Assembly: GCA_031408575.1 (NCBI GenBank)
Contig: JANNWS010000076.1
Coordinates: 3,243 to 67,242, forward strand
DNA length: 64,000 nt
Source of the DNA: Aliitabrizicola sp031408575
GTDB lineage: Bacteria > Pseudomonadota > Alphaproteobacteria > Rhodobacterales > Rhodobacteraceae
Direction of reading: 5' to 3'
The notes under the pieces: model-generated
The model's input: the letters and a program-made list of their open reading frames with translations, nothing else
What the model was told of the DNA's origin: nothing
Databases searched by the model: none
Translations under genes and position numbers: made by a program
Shown here: in pieces, positions 59,937 through 64,000 of the stretch
Numbering within the stretch: the stretch's first letter is position 1
Layout of the letters: every line of letters begins with the position of its first letter

Positions 59937-60034
59937 GGGCGGGCGGCTCTTCGGGCCTTCCCGCCCTCATCGCGGCAGCACGATCAGAGAAGACGGCGCG
60001 AGAGCGCCGGAGGAGCGGCCCCGCCAAGGGCCGC
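59937..60034. terminator. Hairpins in the convergent ssb-tspO gap
   Basis: The gap holds GGGCGGG...CCCGCCC (59937-59966), CGGCGC-GAGA-GCGCCG with a GNRA-type loop (59994-60009) and GCGGCCC-N6-GGGCCGC (60015-60034). None has a long T-run, but their place between converging genes suggests transcript ends or 3' stabilisers for both strands. Confidence 0.4.
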
Positions 60035-60055
60035 GCAAAGCCCGGCCTCGCAGCC

Positions 60056-60514
60056 TCACGCGACCCCCGGATTGCGCCGCATGACCGAAAAGTTCAATGC
60101 CGAGGCGATGCTGACCCAGATCAGATAGGGCAGCATCAACAGCCCCGCCAGCCAATCCAGCCGGGCAAAACTGATCATCGTGATTGCCACCAGCACCCAC
60201 AGCAACCCGACCACCAGCATCGCATGCCGGATGCGCTTCAACCCGAAGAACACCGGCGACCACAGTGCATTCACGGTGATCTGCAACGCCCAGAACCCCA
60301 TCGCCTGTGCCGCGCCCTCCATCGGGGCCACCCGCATCGCCGCATAGGACATGCACAGGTAAAGCGTGGTCCATGTGGCGGGAAACACCCAGTCTGGCGG
60401 CGTCCAACGCGGCTTGTTCAGATCGCGGTACCACTGATCGGGCATGAAGAGCGATCCCGTCGCCGCCGCCCCGCCACAGGCCGCGAGATAGGTGAAGAAC
60501 AGCGCGAAATCCAT
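60056..60514 (-). CDS. tspO: TspO/MBR family tryptophan-rich sensory protein
   Basis: A 152-aa outer-membrane-associated protein with five hydrophobic helices. PRWTPPDWVFPATWTTLYLCMSYAAMRV is the family core with several Trp; NALWSPVFFGLKRIRHAM and PYLIWVSIASALNFSVMRRN follow. In Rhodobacter TspO binds tetrapyrroles and tunes photosynthesis gene expression with oxygen. It lies 33 bases after crtB on the same strand, as in classical photosynthesis clusters. Confidence 0.92.
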   Translation of the reverse strand: MDFALFFTYLAACGGAAATGSLFMPDQWYRDLNKPRWTPPDWVFPATWTTLYLCMSYAAMRVAPMEGAAQAMGFWALQITVNALWSPVFFGLKRIRHAMLVVGLLWVLVAITMISFARLDWLAGLLMLPYLIWVSIASALNFSVMRRNPGVA

Positions 60515-60547
60515 GACCCGGCTCCAATATGCTGACGGGGGTGTAGC

Positions 60548-61603
60548 TTAACGCGCGCCCCGCGACAATAACGCGGCCATCCCCGGTCCGCCACCGATCT
60601 GGCGCATCCGGCGATCCTGCGCCTCAAGCTGCGCCAGAACGCCCAGCAGCGACTCGGCCCGGCCCGGCGCCGCAGGCGCATGGGCGGCGGCGTCTACAAG
60701 AAAGGCTACCTCGGGCGCCGGGGCCGCATGCAGCCGTGCCGCGCGCGGCAGCGCCAGTGTCGCCCCCGTCTGACCCAGCGCCAGCGCCAGCCATCCCAGT
60801 TTCGCCACCCGACCCGTCCGCGCACGGTGCGAGACCGAGTCGTAGCCGTTGCGCGCCACCTGCCCGCCAATTCCGGCATAGATCTGGCGCGCGGCAAAGA
60901 TGCCGGGGCGACAATCCAGCGGCAGCGCCGAAATCCCCGCCTCGGCGCGGATGTAAAGCCAGTCCGCCTCGGCCAGCAGCCGTTGCGTCAGCCGGGCCAG
61001 TCGTGGATCGGCCACCGGGCGCGCGAACAACTGGCCTGCCTCCAGCCCCACCTCGTCCAGCCAGTCTAGCGGCAGGTAAAGCCGCCCCGCCCGCGCATCC
61101 TCGCCCACATCGCGGGCGATATTGGTCAGCTGCATCGCAAGGCCCAGATCGCAGGCCCGCGCCAGCGCATCGCCGTCGCGCACCCGCATCAGCACGCACA
61201 TCATCGCCCCCACGGCGGCGGCGACCCGCGCGGAATATTCCAAAACCCCCGACAGCGTGCGGTATTGCCGCCCCGTCGCATCCCAGGCCAGCCCCTCCAG
61301 CAGCGCCTCGGGCAACGCACGGGGCATGTCGAACGCGTCAACCAGCGCCGCAAAGGCCCGGTCCTCAGGCGCATTGCGCGGGCGGCCCTGATAGACGAGG
61401 TCCAGCCGGTCGCGCAACAACAGCACCGCCCGGCCCTTTTCCGCGCCCTCATCCACCTCGTCATCCGCCAGCCGGCAAAACGCATAAAGCGCCAACGCCG
61501 GGTCACGCACCCGCGACGGCAGCAGGCGCGACGCGGCATGGAACGACAGCGATCCGGTGCGGATCGCGGCGCGGCAATGCGCCATGTCAGCGGCGTCGAT
61601 CAT
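60548..61603 (-). CDS. crtB: Phytoene synthase
   Basis: A 351-aa trans-isoprenyl diphosphate synthase that condenses two geranylgeranyl diphosphates to phytoene. The first Asp-rich motif is FCRLADDEVDEG, the second NIARDVGEDARAGRLYLPLDWL. VGAMMCVLMRVRD lies between. The start overlaps the crtI stop by 4 bases (ATGA), giving a coupled crtI-crtB pair. Confidence 0.95.
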   Translation of the reverse strand: MIDAADMAHCRAAIRTGSLSFHAASRLLPSRVRDPALALYAFCRLADDEVDEGAEKGRAVLLLRDRLDLVYQGRPRNAPEDRAFAALVDAFDMPRALPEALLEGLAWDATGRQYRTLSGVLEYSARVAAAVGAMMCVLMRVRDGDALARACDLGLAMQLTNIARDVGEDARAGRLYLPLDWLDEVGLEAGQLFARPVADPRLARLTQRLLAEADWLYIRAEAGISALPLDCRPGIFAARQIYAGIGGQVARNGYDSVSHRARTGRVAKLGWLALALGQTGATLALPRAARLHAAPAPEVAFLVDAAAHAPAAPGRAESLLGVLAQLEAQDRRMRQIGGGPGMAALLSRGAR

Positions 61604-63159
61604 TCTGCGGCAAGCCTTCGGGCATCGGGTGCCACATTGGCATCGGGGATCAGTTTGCCCAGCACCTCGGCACTGGCGATCACCCCCGGCAAACCCGCAC
61701 CCGGATGCGTGCCAGCACCGACAAGATACAGCCCCGCCACCTCTTCCGAGATGTTATGGGGCCGGAACCATGCTGATTGCAGGATGCGTGGCTCGATCGA
61801 AAAGCCCGACCCAAGCGGGCTGAGATAGCGGTCGCGGAACGTCTCGGGGGTGTAGACCATCGAGGCGGTCAGGTGGTCGCCCAGCCCCGGCAACAACTGA
61901 TCCTCCAGCACCTTCTGCACCTTCTGGCGGTAGGGTTCCGCCTCGGCCTGCCAATCGACCGGGTTCGCGTGGCCCAGATGCGGCACCGGCGACAGCGCAT
62001 AGAACGTATCGCCCCCCTTCGGGGCCACGGTCGGGTCGGTCACGCTGGGGCGGTGGACATAAAGGCTCATGTCGTCGCTCAGCTTGCCCTTTACGAAAAT
62101 ATCCCGAACCAGCCCCTTATATCGTGGCCCGTTCAGAATGGTGTGATGCCCCGCATCGGGCCACAGGTCCGACGTCCCTTCGGTCCCGAAATACCACACG
62201 AACAGGCTCATCGACCAGCGCGTGCGCTTCAGCCGCGCGGTGGTCCACCGCTTGCGCGGCCGGTTCCGCAACAGCCGGTCATAAGTATGGCCCGCATCGG
62301 CGTTCGACACGACAATGGGCGATTGCAGCACCCGGCCATCCAGCAGCTTCACGCCCTGCGCGCGGCCATCGCGGATCAGTATCTCATCCGCCTCGGCCTC
62401 CAGCAGGATACGCCCGCCCTGATCCTCGATCACGCGGCCCATCGCCTCGGCAATCGCCGCCACCCCGCCGATGGCATAGTGAACGCCGAATTCCTTCTCC
62501 AGATGGCTGACGAGGATATACATCGAGGTGACGTGAAACGGATCGCCCCCGATGAACAGCGGATGGAACGACAGCGCCATCCGCAACCGCTCATCCTTCA
62601 CCCGCGAGGCTGCATGGGCGTAAACCGACTTGTCCGCACGCATCCGCACGAAGGTTGGCAGCACTTTCAGCAAATCGACAAACCGGTGCATCGGCCTGCG
62701 GCCCAGATCTTCGAACCCGAACCAGTAGCGCCGCTCGCTGTCGGTCAGGAATTTTTCATACCCCGCCGCATCGCCCGGCGACAACCGCGCCACCTCGGCC
62801 CGCATCGCATCGGTATCCTGCCGGGCGGCAAACTTTGACCCGCCGGGCCACCGGATTTCATAGAACGGGTCCAGCGGGCGCAGATCGACCATCTTGTCGA
62901 ACTCCCGCCCGCAAAGGCCGAACAACTCGCGCAGACCCTGCGGCACGGTGACGATGGTCGGCCCTAGATCAAAGCGGTGGCCGTCTTGGGTGACCGACGA
63001 ACCACGCCCCCCCAGACTGTCCAGCCGGTCCACCACTGTTACCGCGTAGCCTTTGGCGCCAAGCCGCATTGCGGCCGACAATCCACCCAGACCGGCTCCG
63101 ATCACGATGGCAGAAGGGGGCGATACCGAGGCGGAGCGGGGGGGGATATCTGTCAGCAT
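61600..63159 (-). CDS. crtI: Phytoene desaturase
   Basis: A 519-aa FAD enzyme: SAIVIGAGLGGLSAAMRLGAKGYAVTVVDRLDSLGGRGSSV is the dinucleotide-binding N-terminus, and LYLVGAGTHPGAGLPGVIASAEV near the end is the bacterial-type desaturase signature. It introduces the double bonds leading to neurosporene or lycopene. ATG 63159 is used; the upstream opening to 63285 overlaps the promoter gap with crtA. Probably repressed under oxygen by a PpsR/CrtJ-type protein at the two boxes upstream. Confidence 0.95.
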   Translation of the reverse strand: MLTDIPPRSASVSPPSAIVIGAGLGGLSAAMRLGAKGYAVTVVDRLDSLGGRGSSVTQDGHRFDLGPTIVTVPQGLRELFGLCGREFDKMVDLRPLDPFYEIRWPGGSKFAARQDTDAMRAEVARLSPGDAAGYEKFLTDSERRYWFGFEDLGRRPMHRFVDLLKVLPTFVRMRADKSVYAHAASRVKDERLRMALSFHPLFIGGDPFHVTSMYILVSHLEKEFGVHYAIGGVAAIAEAMGRVIEDQGGRILLEAEADEILIRDGRAQGVKLLDGRVLQSPIVVSNADAGHTYDRLLRNRPRKRWTTARLKRTRWSMSLFVWYFGTEGTSDLWPDAGHHTILNGPRYKGLVRDIFVKGKLSDDMSLYVHRPSVTDPTVAPKGGDTFYALSPVPHLGHANPVDWQAEAEPYRQKVQKVLEDQLLPGLGDHLTASMVYTPETFRDRYLSPLGSGFSIEPRILQSAWFRPHNISEEVAGLYLVGAGTHPGAGLPGVIASAEVLGKLIPDANVAPDARRLAAE

Positions 63160-63174
63160 ATGGTGACGATACAC

Positions 63175-63192
63175 TGTCCAGTTGGATTTACA
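63175..63192. promoter_or_regulatory. PpsR/CrtJ-type operator, crtI-proximal
   Basis: TGTCCAGTTGGATTTACA fits TGT-N12-ACA exactly and lies 16 bases upstream of the crtI ATG. This is the established binding pattern of the aerobic photosynthesis repressor PpsR/CrtJ; its position over the likely promoter or leader suits repression of crtI-crtB. Confidence 0.75.
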
Positions 63193-63251
63193 ATCGGCGG
63201 ATTTGTCGCGTGTTTCCGGGTTGCCAATGCCCCCGCTTGCCACCACACTCG

Positions 63252-63269
63252 TGTCAACCTGGATTGACA
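63252..63269. promoter_or_regulatory. PpsR/CrtJ-type operator, crtA-proximal
   Basis: TGTCAACCTGGATTGACA is a fully palindromic-armed TGT-N12-ACA box, 77 bases (about seven helical turns) from the first box and 32 bases before the crtA ATG. Paired boxes on one helical face fit cooperative binding by PpsR/CrtJ. TTGACA within it could also be a -35 element. Confidence 0.8.
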
Positions 63270-63300
63270 CCCACCCGCATCCCAACCCGTCAGGCCGCCC

Positions 63301-64000
63301 ATGCCCTGCGCCAGTCTCAGCCTGTATCGCTTTGGAAGCCTGCCCGCCCGCGCCTGGGTTCTGGGCCAGATGGCGCTGGCCCGCATAGCACTACCCCGCA
63401 CCCCCGGCATCCGGTTCTGGAAGCTTTGCGGCTCCGGCACGGGCGAGGGGTTCACCCCTGTCCCCAATACCTCTGTCTGGGCGATTCTCGCCGCCTGGGA
63501 CAGCGAGGCGATTGCCCGCAACCGCACTGGCCACGCCCCGGTCTATCGCCGCTGGGCGGACCATGCCGACGAGACATGGACGTTGTTTCTCGACCCGCTC
63601 GCCGCGCGTGGCACATGGTCGGGCAAGGCCCCCTTCGGCGCACCCGCCATCAGCGCCTGCCCTTGGGCGCAGATCGGGGCGCAGGACGGCCCCATCGCCG
63701 CCCTGACCCGTGCCACCATCCGCCCCTCGGCCGCGCTGAAATTCTGGAACCGCGTCCCCGACATTTCCGCCGCCATCGGCACCGACCCCAACGTGACCTT
63801 CAAGATCGGCATCGGCGAATTGCCCCTGATGCATCAGGTCACCTTCAGCGTCTGGCCCGACACCGCCAGCATCGCCCATTTCGCCCGCGAAGACGGCCCC
63901 CACGCCCGCGCCATCAAGGCCGTGCGCGACGAAGGCTGGTTCCGCGAAGAGCTTTACGCCCGCTTCCGTATCCTCGGCGATGATGGCACATGGGGGCAAC
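63301..64000 (+). CDS. crtA: Spheroidene monooxygenase, 3' end outside window
   Basis: The frame from ATG 63301 stays open to the right edge (233 codons). The translation begins MPCASLSLYRFGSLPARAWV and includes PGIRFWKLCGSGTGEGFTPVPN, ADHADETWTLFLDPLAARGTW and FWNRVPDISAAIGTDPNVTFKIGIGELPL, matching CrtA, which adds the keto group to spheroidene giving spheroidenone under oxygen. Nearly full length; only the last few residues are missing. Divergent from crtI across 141 bases with two TGT-N12-ACA boxes. Confidence 0.92.
   Translation, partial: MPCASLSLYRFGSLPARAWVLGQMALARIALPRTPGIRFWKLCGSGTGEGFTPVPNTSVWAILAAWDSEAIARNRTGHAPVYRRWADHADETWTLFLDPLAARGTWSGKAPFGAPAISACPWAQIGAQDGPIAALTRATIRPSAALKFWNRVPDISAAIGTDPNVTFKIGIGELPLMHQVTFSVWPDTASIAHFAREDGPHARAIKAVRDEGWFREELYARFRILGDDGTWGQ

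Noticed and set aside
63069..63983. A 304-codon plus-strand frame over crtA
   Set aside because: It is out of frame with crtA, whose frame from 63301 shows clear CrtA similarity; the alternative is Arg/Pro/His-rich.

Overview
The window is a G+C-rich, tightly packed chromosomal segment from an alphaproteobacterium, almost certainly of the order Rhodobacterales (Rhodobacter/Roseobacter type). The basis is the company of genes: ctrA next to a sciP-like gene, usg beside gyrA, gluQ, trmFO, RTX proteins ending in Hint domains, LpxI-type lipid A synthesis, and a spheroidene-type carotenoid block (crtA / crtI-crtB-tspO) with PpsR/CrtJ-type operators. The carotenoid genes point to an anoxygenic phototroph or a descendant of one.

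Layout. 0-5.5 kb: the end of a branched-chain amino-acid type ABC transporter (livH, livM), a dimethylglycine/sarcosine dehydrogenase-like flavoenzyme with a GcvT domain, and a MocA-like nucleotidyltransferase. 5.5-10.8 kb: two tandem secreted RTX proteins with C-terminal Hint domains, one also carrying a PA14-like domain. 10.8-12.0 kb: a stretch with no convincing gene. 12.0-18.7 kb: a surface-polysaccharide locus (manC, manB, an RgpF-like protein, a family 2 glycosyltransferase) surrounded by three broken glycosyltransferases. 18.8 kb: a tRNA-Leu whose 3' end faces that locus. 19-23 kb: a zinc metallopeptidase, dsbB, and an Lrp regulator divergent from arginase and ornithine cyclodeaminase.

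23-37.7 kb is housekeeping: usg, gyrA, an outer-membrane-like protein, trmFO, gluQ, hisI, a NifU-like scaffold, a 40-aa membrane protein not obvious from long-ORF searching, recG, ligA, ctrA, sciP and mnmA. 38-50 kb is a long leftward envelope and translation series, pyrH-frr-uppS-cdsA-dxr-rseP-(48-aa membrane protein)-bamA-skp-fabZ-lpxA-lpxI-lpxB, many genes overlapping by 4 bases. 50-58.6 kb: miaA, an AraC regulator and a complete peptide-type ABC importer with a Tat-type binding protein, two permeases and a double ATPase, with a cluster of hairpins before the ATPase gene. 58.6-60 kb: a lytic transglycosylase and ssb. 60-64 kb: tspO, crtB, crtI leftward and crtA rightward; the 152-bp crtI-crtA gap holds two perfect TGT-N12-ACA boxes.

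Most of the window is conserved core. The accessory, less explained parts are 5.5-18.8 kb (RTX/Hint pair plus decaying polysaccharide locus next to a tRNA), the two tiny membrane proteins, the hairpin cluster in the ABC operon, and the unusual junction between the carotenoid genes and ssb. I saw no insertion sequence, CRISPR array, integrase, phage gene or rRNA. I did not find a clearly undescribed system; the best candidates are listed as findings with modest scores.
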